A stretch of DNA of 14,869 nucleotides from Hyphomicrobiales bacterium (GTDB lineage Bacteria; Pseudomonadota; Alphaproteobacteria; Rhizobiales; Xanthobacteraceae), in NCBI GenBank assembly GCA_023266695.1, contig JAHFPO010000047.1, forward strand, positions 1-14,869, given 5' to 3'. The translations under genes were made by a program, and so were the position numbers. Below, in pieces: positions 1 to 6,409 of this stretch; positions within the stretch are counted from its first letter, which is position 1; each line of letters starts with the position of its first letter. The notes below the pieces were generated by a model. That model ran no database searches, was not told the DNA's origin, and worked only from the letters and a program-made list of their open reading frames with translations.

Positions 1-484
1 TGTCGAGCTCGCCCCAGCGGGTGATATCGTGGAATTTCCCGGGGTCGAGCGTGTCGAGCGAGACATTGATGCGCTTCACGCCGCATTCGGCAAGCTCGGC
101 CGCAAAACGCGTGAGCTGCGAGCCGTTGGTGGTGAGGGTGAGTTCGTTGAGCGTGCCGGCGCCGAGATGACGCGATAGCGAACGAAACAAGATCATGATG
201 TCGCGCCGGACCAGCGGCTCGCCGCCGGTGAGACGCAGTTTCTTCACCCCGCGCGCGACGAAGGCGGAGCACAGCCGGTCGAGCTCCTCGAGCGTGAGCA
301 GATCCTGCTTCGGCAGGAAGGTCATGTGCTCCGACATGCAATAGACGCAGCGGAAATCGCAGCGGTCGGTCACCGACACGCGCAAATAGCTGATGCCCCG
401 CCCGTAGGGATCGACGAGCGGCGGCAAGGCCGCGGCTGATTTCGGGTCGCTATTGTGGCCGCTATGGCCGTTTCCTGCCGGCAT
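1..484 (-). CDS. moaA: GTP 3',8-cyclase MoaA (5' part only; gene runs off the window)
   Basis: Radical-SAM enzyme of the first step of molybdopterin (Moco) biosynthesis, turning GTP into 3',8-cyclo-GTP in the cytoplasm. About 161 of the usual ~340 residues are present. Visible are the N-terminal PLVDPYGRGISYLRVSVTD segment, the radical-SAM cluster motif DRCDFRCVYC (Cys42, Cys46, Cys49, spacing CX3CX2C), and LTGGEPLVRRD at about 86-95, the SAM-binding GGEP motif. TLTTNGSQL (about 115-124) and INVSLDTLD (139-147) are also typical of MoaA. The start chosen is the ATG at 484; a strong purine stretch (GGGAGGAG on the minus strand, 497-504) lies upstream, with a longish 12-nt spacing. The C-terminal second Fe-S site lies outside the window. 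The gene is divergent from the DUF971 gene, with about 137 bp between the two starts. Family assignment is close to certain. Confidence 0.95.
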   Translation of the reverse strand, partial: MPAGNGHSGHNSDPKSAAALPPLVDPYGRGISYLRVSVTDRCDFRCVYCMSEHMTFLPKQDLLTLEELDRLCSAFVARGVKKLRLTGGEPLVRRDIMILFRSLSRHLGAGTLNELTLTTNGSQLTRFAAELAECGVKRINVSLDTLDPGKFHDITRWGELD

Positions 485-621
485 GGTCTGACGCTACTCC
501 TCCCGGCGCATCTGGTTTCTTCCGCCCGGCCCGCTCACCGGTATATTGAAGGATACGGTCGGCGAGGTAAAGGCGCGTTTGCGAACTTGCGCCGAGTTTG
601 ACGGCGGTTAAGTTCTTCCCC

Positions 622-1011
622 ATGGCCGATCGCCCGAGCCAAACCCGCCCCTGGCCGACCGAATTGCGGTTGCACAAGGACCGCCGCGCGCTCGCCGTCG
701 CCTTCGAGGACGGCACCCGCTTCACGCTTGCGGCCGAATATCTGCGCGTCGAGAGCCCAAGCGCAGAAGTCCAGGGCCACAATCCCGACGAGCGCAAGCT
801 CGTGCCGGGCAAGCGCGAGGTCGGCATCATGGAAATCCATCCCGTCGGCAATTACGCGGTGCGGCTCGTCTTCGACGACCTGCATTCCACCGGCATCTAT
901 TCGTGGGACTATCTGCACCAGCTCGGCCGCGAGCAGGAGAGCCGCATGGCGCGCTATCTCGAGGAACTCGCCGCCAAGGGCCTCACGCGCGATCCGATGC
1001 GGCGAAGTTAG
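622..1011 (+). CDS. DUF971 protein (gamma-butyrobetaine hydroxylase-like N-terminal domain)
   Basis: A 129-residue protein made of a single DUF971/GBBH-like_N domain. Recognisable segments are WPTELRLHKDRRALAVAF (11-28), AEYLRVESPSAEVQGH (38-53), PVGNYAVRLVFDDLHSTGIY (74-93) and SWDYLHQLG (94-102). The same fold forms the N-terminal part of gamma-butyrobetaine hydroxylase, but the oxygenase domain is absent, so this is not a hydroxylase. Stand-alone DUF971 proteins have been linked by context and fusions to Fe-S cluster carrier proteins of the Mrp/ApbC type; the molecular role is not settled. An in-frame TTG at 598 would add eight residues; I prefer the ATG at 622 because family members begin shortly before the WPTELRL block. 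No good Shine-Dalgarno is visible for either start. It is divergent from moaA. Confidence 0.88.
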   Translation: MADRPSQTRPWPTELRLHKDRRALAVAFEDGTRFTLAAEYLRVESPSAEVQGHNPDERKLVPGKREVGIMEIHPVGNYAVRLVFDDLHSTGIYSWDYLHQLGREQESRMARYLEELAAKGLTRDPMRRS

Positions 1012-1225
1012 GTCCTGACACTGTTTTTCCTGCGGGAAGGCCAGCCGGATCAATTTCGGAGATGGATGGCACTTGGAGGGGAGCGCAAGTCGCACTGCTG
1101 ACCGTGATCGGATTGGCCAAGTTTCAGAGCGGCGTGACTTTGCCTCGGGAGAAGGGCTCTGCAGCTTGCATCTCACTTGCGGGGAATAGCCGCCCCATTC
1201 ACCGCATAATTTGCGGAGAATATTC

Positions 1226-1254
1226 TTGCCCTTGCGTTGAATACCGGCCATAAT
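1226..1254 (+). promoter_or_regulatory. Predicted sigma70-type promoter of the Fic operon
   Basis: TTGCCC (1226-1231) and CATAAT (1249-1254) are separated by 17 nt and would place the transcription start near 1261, only about 16 nt before the Fic ATG. The -10 box lies inside the left arm of the palindrome at 1248-1280. This is a prediction from spacing and box similarity. Confidence 0.5.
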
Positions 1255-1280
1255 CTCCGCAAAAGGTGCGGAGATTATGG
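1248..1280 (+). promoter_or_regulatory. Perfect palindrome (probable operator) covering -10 box, RBS and ATG of the Fic gene
   Basis: The left arm CCATAATCTCCGC (1248-1260) and right arm GCGGAGATTATGG (1268-1280) are perfect inverted repeats of 13 nt around the 7-nt spacer AAAAGGT. The Fic start codon (1277-1279) is inside the right arm, and the candidate Shine-Dalgarno sequences (AAAAGG 1261-1266, GGAG 1270-1273) lie in the spacer and right arm. A further half-site-like copy, TGCGGAGAATAT, lies at 1212-1223. Position and symmetry suit a homodimeric repressor; the winged helix at the C-terminus of the Fic protein is the obvious candidate. The same sequence could fold in RNA if transcription began upstream of it. 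Confidence 0.7.
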
Positions 1281-2386
1281 CGAAATACATACACCAATTA
1301 CCCGACTGGCCCAAATTCCGCTGGGATCAGAAAGCCTTGGCGGAACCGCTGGCCGGCGTGCGACACCGCCAGGGGAGGCTGATCGGCCGCATGGAGGGGC
1401 TGGGCTTCTCTCTGCGCAGCGAGGCCGTGCTCCATACCCTGACCGAGGACGTTCTCAAGTCTAGCGAAATTGAGGGTGAAATCCTCGACAGGGACCAGGT
1501 GCGGTCCTCGATCGCCCGCCGCCTCGGCATGGACATTGGCGGCCTCATGTCGGCCGACCGAGACGTCGAGGGTGTCGTAGAAATGATGCTCGACGCCACC
1601 CAGAAATACGACCAGCCGCTGACGGCCGAGCGGCTGTTCGGCTGGCACGCGGCGTTGTTTCCGACCGGCCGTAGCGGCATGTACCGGATCACGGTCGGTG
1701 CCTGGCGCGACGACAAGACGGGACCAATGCAGATCGTGTCAGGTGCTGTCGACCGGGAGCGCGTTCACTACGAAGCGCCGGAAGCTGCGCGGCTCGACCG
1801 TGAAATGAACGCTTTCCTCGATTGGTTCGAGGGGGAGGCTGGCGCCGACCCGGTGCTCAAGGCCGGAATCGCGCATCTCTGTTTCGTGACCGTTCACCCC
1901 TTCGATGACGGAAACGGACGCATCGCCCGCGCCATTGCCGACATGGCGCTGGCGCGGTCCGAACACAGCCCGCAGCGCTTCTACAGCATGTCGGCGCAAA
2001 TCCGTCAGGAGCGCAGTGCGTATTACGACATCCTGGAGTCAACGCAGAAGGGCAATCTCGATATCACACGCTGGTTAAAATGGTTCCTCGGATGTCTGGA
2101 TCGCGCCTTTGATGGCGCGGAGAATGTTCTTGCGAACGTGCTCAAGAAAGCGCACTTCTGGAAAGAGCACGCCGGTGCCGCGTTCAACGACCGCCAGCGC
2201 GACATGCTGAATCGCCTGCTGGACGGGTTTGATGGAAAGCTCGCCTCATCCAAATGGGCCACGATCGGGAAATGTTCGCCCGATACGGCGCTGCGCGATA
2301 TCACCGATCTCGTCGAGCGCGGCATCCTGAAGAAAGACGAAGGGGGCGGGCGGAGCACCAGCTATTCGCTGGCCGGTGAAACCTAA
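1277..2386 (+). CDS. Fic family protein AMP-transferase, class II (DUF4172 - Fic - winged helix)
   Basis: A 369-residue cytosolic protein resembling Shewanella SoFic (about 372 residues). The N-terminal DUF4172 region (about 1-85) holds the class II inhibitory helix motif (S/T)XXXE(G/N), seen as SSEIEG (Ser62 to Gly67), in which Glu66 would block productive ATP binding. The complete Fic catalytic motif HPFDDGNGRIAR is at 207-218, with catalytic His207, so the enzyme should be able to transfer AMP from ATP to hydroxyl side chains, probably including its own. Residues about 303-365 (FNDRQRDMLNRLLDG to GGGRSTSYSL) look like a winged helix, suggesting DNA binding. The ATG at 1277 is fixed by the 17-nt-spaced promoter and AAAAGG/GGAG upstream. 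The next gene overlaps its end or starts 10 nt after it, so the pair is co-transcribed. The target protein cannot be told from sequence. Confidence 0.95.
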   Translation: MAKYIHQLPDWPKFRWDQKALAEPLAGVRHRQGRLIGRMEGLGFSLRSEAVLHTLTEDVLKSSEIEGEILDRDQVRSSIARRLGMDIGGLMSADRDVEGVVEMMLDATQKYDQPLTAERLFGWHAALFPTGRSGMYRITVGAWRDDKTGPMQIVSGAVDRERVHYEAPEAARLDREMNAFLDWFEGEAGADPVLKAGIAHLCFVTVHPFDDGNGRIARAIADMALARSEHSPQRFYSMSAQIRQERSAYYDILESTQKGNLDITRWLKWFLGCLDRAFDGAENVLANVLKKAHFWKEHAGAAFNDRQRDMLNRLLDGFDGKLASSKWATIGKCSPDTALRDITDLVERGILKKDEGGGRSTSYSLAGET

Positions 2387-2396
2387 CGACGTCGGC

Positions 2397-3482
2397 ATGC
2401 CAGCACGAGTCATCTATTTCGATGAATCCGGCTTTACTGGCTACAATTTGCTCGACCCGAGACAGCCGATCTTCGCAATTGCCAGCGCCGATATCGATGA
2501 ACGGCGGGCCAAGGAAATTCTCACAGAATCGTTCCCGCACTACCGGGGCCCCGAGTTCGAGTTTTCCAATATCTGGGGGTCGAAGAGTAGGGCAAGCCTT
2601 CTGAAATTCGCCGGTCACCTCAGTGCGCTTCAGGACTATTCATTCGTATACATGATCGACAGGCGCTTTGCGGTCCTGACCAAGATTGTCGATTTCCTCA
2701 TTGAACCTTACATCACCGACGCAGGCTACGATTTCTACGATGACGGATTTTGCTGGAAATATTGCAACTACATCTATTTTGGACTGACGCAGTTTGCCTC
2801 ACCTGAGTTGCTGGACACCCTACTCAGGCACTATCAGGCATTTAGCAGAAAACCCACGCCCGAAAACCTTGCCAGGCTGCGTACCCAACTGAAGCTTATG
2901 GCGTCGAGTACAGAGGAGCCGGTTCAAATCTTCCTTGAACAAATGGAACTTGGCGGCCGCCTTTTTTATAACTACCATAATCTCGAAAAATTCGGAGGTT
3001 CCGACGAGCTCCAAATGACGACCGTGCTAGCGATCGTTTCCCACTGGCGGCAAAGATATCCCGAGGATTTCGCAATTGTGCACGATACGTCCTCGAATTT
3101 TCTCCGCAACATGGAAATGTGGGAGAGGATCACCAACAGTAATGTGCCTGCACAGATGCATCGCCTGGGTGATGGCACGTTTGTCCAGTTTCCGTTACGC
3201 GTCATCTCCACGACCGCCGTGGATTCCAAGGACAGTTACTCCATTCAATTCTGCGATATCCTTGCGGGCCTCGCAGCGCGACACTTCAGTCCCCGCACAG
3301 AAGGGGACGACCGGAAATTCATGGATAATGTGATCGACGCCGGGCTGAAAGCCATTACCCACAATGGCATTCGGCCTAGTTACGTATTCCCCGATCAAAT
3401 CCCGCCGAAGCCGCTGACAGGTCCCGATATCGTCGATCAGATGACGAGAATCATTTTTGGACCGCACAACGAAAAACGCTGA
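2397..3482 (+). CDS. DUF3800 domain protein (predicted RNase H-like fold), second gene of the Fic operon
   Basis: A 361-residue protein starting MPARVIYFDESGFTG. The family hallmark is the acidic DES motif after the first beta strand (Asp9, Glu10, Ser11). Further acidic positions that could join it are Asp230 in FAIVHDTSSNF and the C-terminal block DSKDSYSIQFCDILAGLAAR (276-295, with Asp276, Asp279 and Asp287), which matches the usual end of DUF3800. DUF3800 is assigned to RNase H-like folds, so a metal-dependent nuclease is a reasonable guess, but no activity is established. No signal peptide or membrane segment is seen. A GTG at 2376 is in frame and would overlap the Fic gene by 11 bp; the ATG at 2397 fits the short lead before DES better. 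Base composition is lower in GC than its neighbours (40-48% in two sampled 60-base lines), which suggests acquisition from elsewhere. Confidence 0.85.
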   Translation: MPARVIYFDESGFTGYNLLDPRQPIFAIASADIDERRAKEILTESFPHYRGPEFEFSNIWGSKSRASLLKFAGHLSALQDYSFVYMIDRRFAVLTKIVDFLIEPYITDAGYDFYDDGFCWKYCNYIYFGLTQFASPELLDTLLRHYQAFSRKPTPENLARLRTQLKLMASSTEEPVQIFLEQMELGGRLFYNYHNLEKFGGSDELQMTTVLAIVSHWRQRYPEDFAIVHDTSSNFLRNMEMWERITNSNVPAQMHRLGDGTFVQFPLRVISTTAVDSKDSYSIQFCDILAGLAARHFSPRTEGDDRKFMDNVIDAGLKAITHNGIRPSYVFPDQIPPKPLTGPDIVDQMTRIIFGPHNEKR

Positions 3483-3713
3483 CGCCGCCAGATTTTTGGC
3501 TTGTGTGACGAATATACCGTCAATTTGCGACAAATCTGGTTCTATTCGCGCGCCTTAACTTACGTTTAGCGCGGCTCAATGAGTTTTCGCCGTCGGGTCT
3601 TGGAATGGCCGGGGTCGGCCCGTGTGACTGACAATCCCTAGCGCAAGTCCCTAACTGAACCCCGCTTTAAGTCGGAAAGGGAAGACTTGTGGACGGTCGC
3701 AACGAATAAATCT

Positions 3714-4322
3714 CTACTTCTGCAGCACGTGCACCACGGTTCCCACTTTCACGCGACTATAGAGGTCGATGACGTCCTCGTTGGCCATCCGGAAGCAGCC
3801 CGAGGAGACCGCCTGACCGATGGTCTCGGGCTCGTTCGAGCCGTGGATACGGTAGAGGGTGGAGCCGAGATAGATCGCGCGCGCGCCGAGCGGATTGTTC
3901 TCGCCACCCCGCATGTAGCGCGGCAGGTCGGGCCGGCGCTTCAACATCTGCTCTGGCGGCGCCCAGTCCGGCCATTCGCGCTTGTGCGAGACGGTCTTCA
4001 CGCCGGACCAGGTGAAGCCGACGCGGCCGACGCCGATGCCGTAACGGATCGCGCGATTGTCATCGAGCACGTAATAGAGCCGCCGCTCGGCGGTGTTGAT
4101 GACGACCTCGCCCGGCTTGTACCGCTTGCCGTCGAAAAATACCGTCGTGCGCGGGATCGGCACCACATAGACGCCGCCGGGACCGCGGGGGCCGATCGGC
4201 TGCCGGGTATCGGGATCGATTTGATGGGTCTGCAGGAATTGGATCTCGGCGCGCGTTGCGGACGCGCCGGCGATGAGCGCGCAGCATAGAAGCAGCGTTA
4301 GGCGGATCGATTTCGATCGCAT
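3714..4322 (-). CDS. L,D-transpeptidase (YkuD/ErfK family), secreted
   Basis: A 202-residue exported enzyme predicted to make 3-3 cross-links in peptidoglycan or to attach proteins to it, acting in the periplasm. The signal peptide is MRSKSIR plus a hydrophobic stretch LTLLLCCALIAGASA, with cleavage likely around residues 22-26. The YkuD domain runs from about 70 to 200. The catalytic region reads YRIHGSNEPETIGQAVSSGC then FRMANEDV, with His160, Gly161, nucleophile Cys176 and Arg178. The usual SHGC has Ser in place of His at the second position (SSGC), a variant I recall from rhizobial paralogues. YMRGGENNPLGARAIYLG (136-153) is also typical. An in-frame ATG at 4343 would add seven residues; the ATG at 4322 is preferred because it starts a standard signal peptide. 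The tRNA-Val gene ends 34 nt upstream on the same strand. Confidence 0.93.
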   Translation of the reverse strand: MRSKSIRLTLLLCCALIAGASATRAEIQFLQTHQIDPDTRQPIGPRGPGGVYVVPIPRTTVFFDGKRYKPGEVVINTAERRLYYVLDDNRAIRYGIGVGRVGFTWSGVKTVSHKREWPDWAPPEQMLKRRPDLPRYMRGGENNPLGARAIYLGSTLYRIHGSNEPETIGQAVSSGCFRMANEDVIDLYSRVKVGTVVHVLQK

Positions 4323-4355
4323 CAAGGACGATCCATGCACCATTCGGGATGGAAA

Positions 4356-4430
4356 TGGTGGGCGCTGCAGGGATTGAACCTGCGACCTCTCCCGTGTGAA
4401 GGGAACGCTCTCCCGCTGAGCTAAGCGCCC
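4356..4430 (-). tRNA. tRNA-Val (anticodon CAC)
   Basis: Read on the minus strand the gene starts GGGCGCT (4430-4424) and closes with AGCGCCC (4366-4360), a perfect 7-bp acceptor stem, followed by discriminator A (4359) and an encoded CCA (4358-4356). The D arm reads AGCTCAGCGGGAGAGC. The anticodon arm is TTCCC-TTCACAC-GGGAG with anticodon CAC (codon GTG, valine). The T arm is GCAGG-TTCAATC-CCTGC. All four arms fold, so the tRNA looks functional. No integrase or repeated 3' end is seen beside it. Confidence 0.96.
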
Positions 4431-4497
4431 GGTTCCGGCAAGCGGGCATGTAAGGATCGCCTCGCCGGGGTGTCAAGCGAACGGCGCTTGCCCGCCG

Positions 4498-6285
4498 TCA
4501 GACCCGATAGGCCATCCGGAAGCCGCCCCACGGCTTGCCGAGGACCCGGATCGGACAGTCGATTTCCTTCACGAACATGATCACGCCGTTTCCCATGTCG
4601 CGCGGATTGGACTGGATGAGATAGGGCCGCGTGTTGCGCGCCGCGGCGAGTCCGGCGCGGTTGTCGAAGAAGCGGCGGTTGCGTGAATGGGCGATGTTCC
4701 AATTCACGTCGCCGGGTCGTTGCGGCTGCGAATATTTGCGATTGTGAACCGGCAAAAAGCCGTTCCGGTCGACCAGGTTGCAGAAGATCAAACGGCTGTC
4801 CTCGGCCAACGGGCGCTCCAGAATATGCGGCAGCACCTCCTCGAGCGCCTCGAGATAGCGGGTGCGATATTGCTGCGGATCGGTGCCGGGTATGGGCACA
4901 TAGTTATTGTCGAACAGATCCTCCGCCGTCAGTCGGTTGCTTTTGATGAGCCGCTCGAGACATTGGGAAACCTCGGCGGCGGCTTTCATCGCGCGGTCGA
5001 TGAATTCCTGATTTTCGGCGCGGAAGGCGGCGAGTTTTCCCTCCAGCCGATTGCGAATGACGGGTTCGGGATCGGCGAAGCTGAAATGAAGGCCCAGGTT
5101 CGACCGGTTCACCAAGCGCGCTTGCAGGCGACCGATCTCGGCGATTTCGACCGGATGCACGGCTCCGACTTCGGCCTTGGCGGCCGCATCGCCTTCGAGA
5201 ATGACGAGCGCGCCGCCTTCGCTCAAATCCACGGTCTTGCCGTGGTGCCGGCCATCGGGGAGATCGATGGTCACGACCAGTTCGCACGGCAATCGGTCAT
5301 GTCGACGGCGATCCCCGATCTCGGTCTGCCGCAGGAAGATGGAAAGGCGGGTACGCAGCATATGAACGAGATCCGAGGTGCCCTTGCTGGAGCGATCGAT
5401 TTCGATGCTCTCGTGCGTCGACTGCTCGGCGGCGCTCTTGATCTCGTCGGTCGCGCTGGCGACTTGATTGACGAAGCCGGATGTCGTGGCGGCATTGCGC
5501 GATAATTCCACGGCGGTCGTGCTCTGCTCTTCGACGGCGGCCGCGATGGCGCTGAAGACGGGGCGGATTCCGTCGATGACCGCCGAGATCCGGCCGAGCG
5601 CCTCGATCGAGGATTGGGCGTCGTGCTGGAGCTTTGCGATCCGCCGCACGATCTCGTCGGTCGCCTTCTGGGTCTCGATTGAGAGCGCCTTCACCTCGTT
5701 CGCGACCACGGCGAAGCCGCGCCCGGCGTCGCCCGCCCGCGCCGCTTCGATGGTGGCGTTGAGCGCCAACAGATTCGTTTGCTTGGCGATCTTGGAGATC
5801 AGCCCGACGACGGTGCCGATCTCCTTGGAGGATGTCCTGAGGCTGTCTACGCTTTCGCCCGCCTCGTCGGCCGCTCCGGTCGCCTGATTCGTGAGGTTGC
5901 CCGCGACCTCGACTTGGCGGCCGATTTCGTTCGAGGATTGGGCGAGTTCTTCGGTCGCGGCTGCGAGCTGTCGCACGTCCTCGTTCGAGGTGCTGACGAG
6001 CTCGGCGAGGTTTCCGGTGCGGCGACGGATCGCTTCGAGCGCCTGGGTCGAATTCCCGATGCCGGTATGCACCCGTTCGGAGGCTTGGCCGACCTCGGCG
6101 ATGAGCTTGGCAAGGTCGGCCTCGAACAGGTCGAGCGACTCGCGCACGGTGGCGAGCGTGGCGCCGACGTTGGTCTCGGACGAGGCTTCTTGAGCGGGAA
6201 GCGAAGGCGCGAGTTCGGGGGACGGCTCGTCGAGCTCGGGTGCCTGGCGTTCGAACCGGCGGACGATACGAGCGATGAGGGACAT
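4498..6285 (-). CDS. Soluble methyl-accepting chemotaxis protein with PilZ domain and Cache-like C-terminus
   Basis: A 595-residue chemoreceptor without any transmembrane segment, so it should act in the cytoplasm. Residues about 40-315 form the long helical signalling domain; the hairpin tip that contacts CheA/CheW is around 155-202 (AKQTNLLALNATIEAARAGD, then GRGFAVVANEVKAL). A PilZ domain follows (about 326-410) with both c-di-GMP signature elements, RxxxR at Arg327-Arg331 and DLSEGG at 353-358. The C-terminus (about 470-595) has FCNLVDRNGFLPVHNRKYSQ, RNRRFFDNRAGLAAARN and GKPWGGFRMAYRV, a Cache-like small-molecule sensor seen in alphaproteobacterial receptors. The start at ATG 6285 is supported by GGAAA seven nt upstream; a GTG at 6306 would add seven residues. 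A CtrA-like box lies 77 bp upstream. The layout implies that c-di-GMP and a C-terminal signal feed the same kinase-control module. Confidence 0.93.
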   Translation of the reverse strand: MSLIARIVRRFERQAPELDEPSPELAPSLPAQEASSETNVGATLATVRESLDLFEADLAKLIAEVGQASERVHTGIGNSTQALEAIRRRTGNLAELVSTSNEDVRQLAAATEELAQSSNEIGRQVEVAGNLTNQATGAADEAGESVDSLRTSSKEIGTVVGLISKIAKQTNLLALNATIEAARAGDAGRGFAVVANEVKALSIETQKATDEIVRRIAKLQHDAQSSIEALGRISAVIDGIRPVFSAIAAAVEEQSTTAVELSRNAATTSGFVNQVASATDEIKSAAEQSTHESIEIDRSSKGTSDLVHMLRTRLSIFLRQTEIGDRRRHDRLPCELVVTIDLPDGRHHGKTVDLSEGGALVILEGDAAAKAEVGAVHPVEIAEIGRLQARLVNRSNLGLHFSFADPEPVIRNRLEGKLAAFRAENQEFIDRAMKAAAEVSQCLERLIKSNRLTAEDLFDNNYVPIPGTDPQQYRTRYLEALEEVLPHILERPLAEDSRLIFCNLVDRNGFLPVHNRKYSQPQRPGDVNWNIAHSRNRRFFDNRAGLAAARNTRPYLIQSNPRDMGNGVIMFVKEIDCPIRVLGKPWGGFRMAYRV

Positions 6286-6358
6286 CGGGCGATTTCCACG
6301 GGCCACACGGCACGCATGGCCGGCGCTTCTGGAGGCTCATCCGGATTGTTGACGCGAT

Positions 6359-6377
6359 ATGGTTAACTGCATACTAA
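6359..6377 (-). promoter_or_regulatory. CtrA-like box upstream of the MCP-PilZ gene
   Basis: On the minus strand the sequence reads TTAG-N7-TTAACCAT. It joins a near-consensus CtrA site (TTAA-N7-TTAAC, one mismatch, 6377-6362) and the exact 8-mer TTAACCAT (6366-6359) described for CtrA in Caulobacter. It lies 74-92 nt upstream of the chemoreceptor ATG. The match is by eye, and such AT-rich words are uncommon in the surrounding high-GC DNA. Confidence 0.45.
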
Positions 6378-6409
6378 CGGACGGCTCAAAGGCCCCCGAA
6401 AGCTCATAT

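Noticed and set aside
535..1314. Long minus-strand frame (259 codons) opposite the DUF971 gene
   Set aside because: It is the antisense shadow of a recognisable family in high-GC DNA; it also spans the Fic promoter and shows no domain.
3488..3539. Inverted repeat CCAGATTT / AAATCTGG after the DUF3800 gene as terminator
   Set aside because: The stem is 8 bp with a 36-nt loop and no T tract; too weak to call.
3687..4289. 200-codon plus-strand frame opposite the L,D-transpeptidase
   Set aside because: Shadow; the minus-strand protein has a signal peptide and catalytic motif.
4356..4430. tRNA-Val as the attachment site of an integrated island
   Set aside because: No integrase gene and no second copy of the tRNA 3' end found in the window; the neighbouring genes look like core genes.
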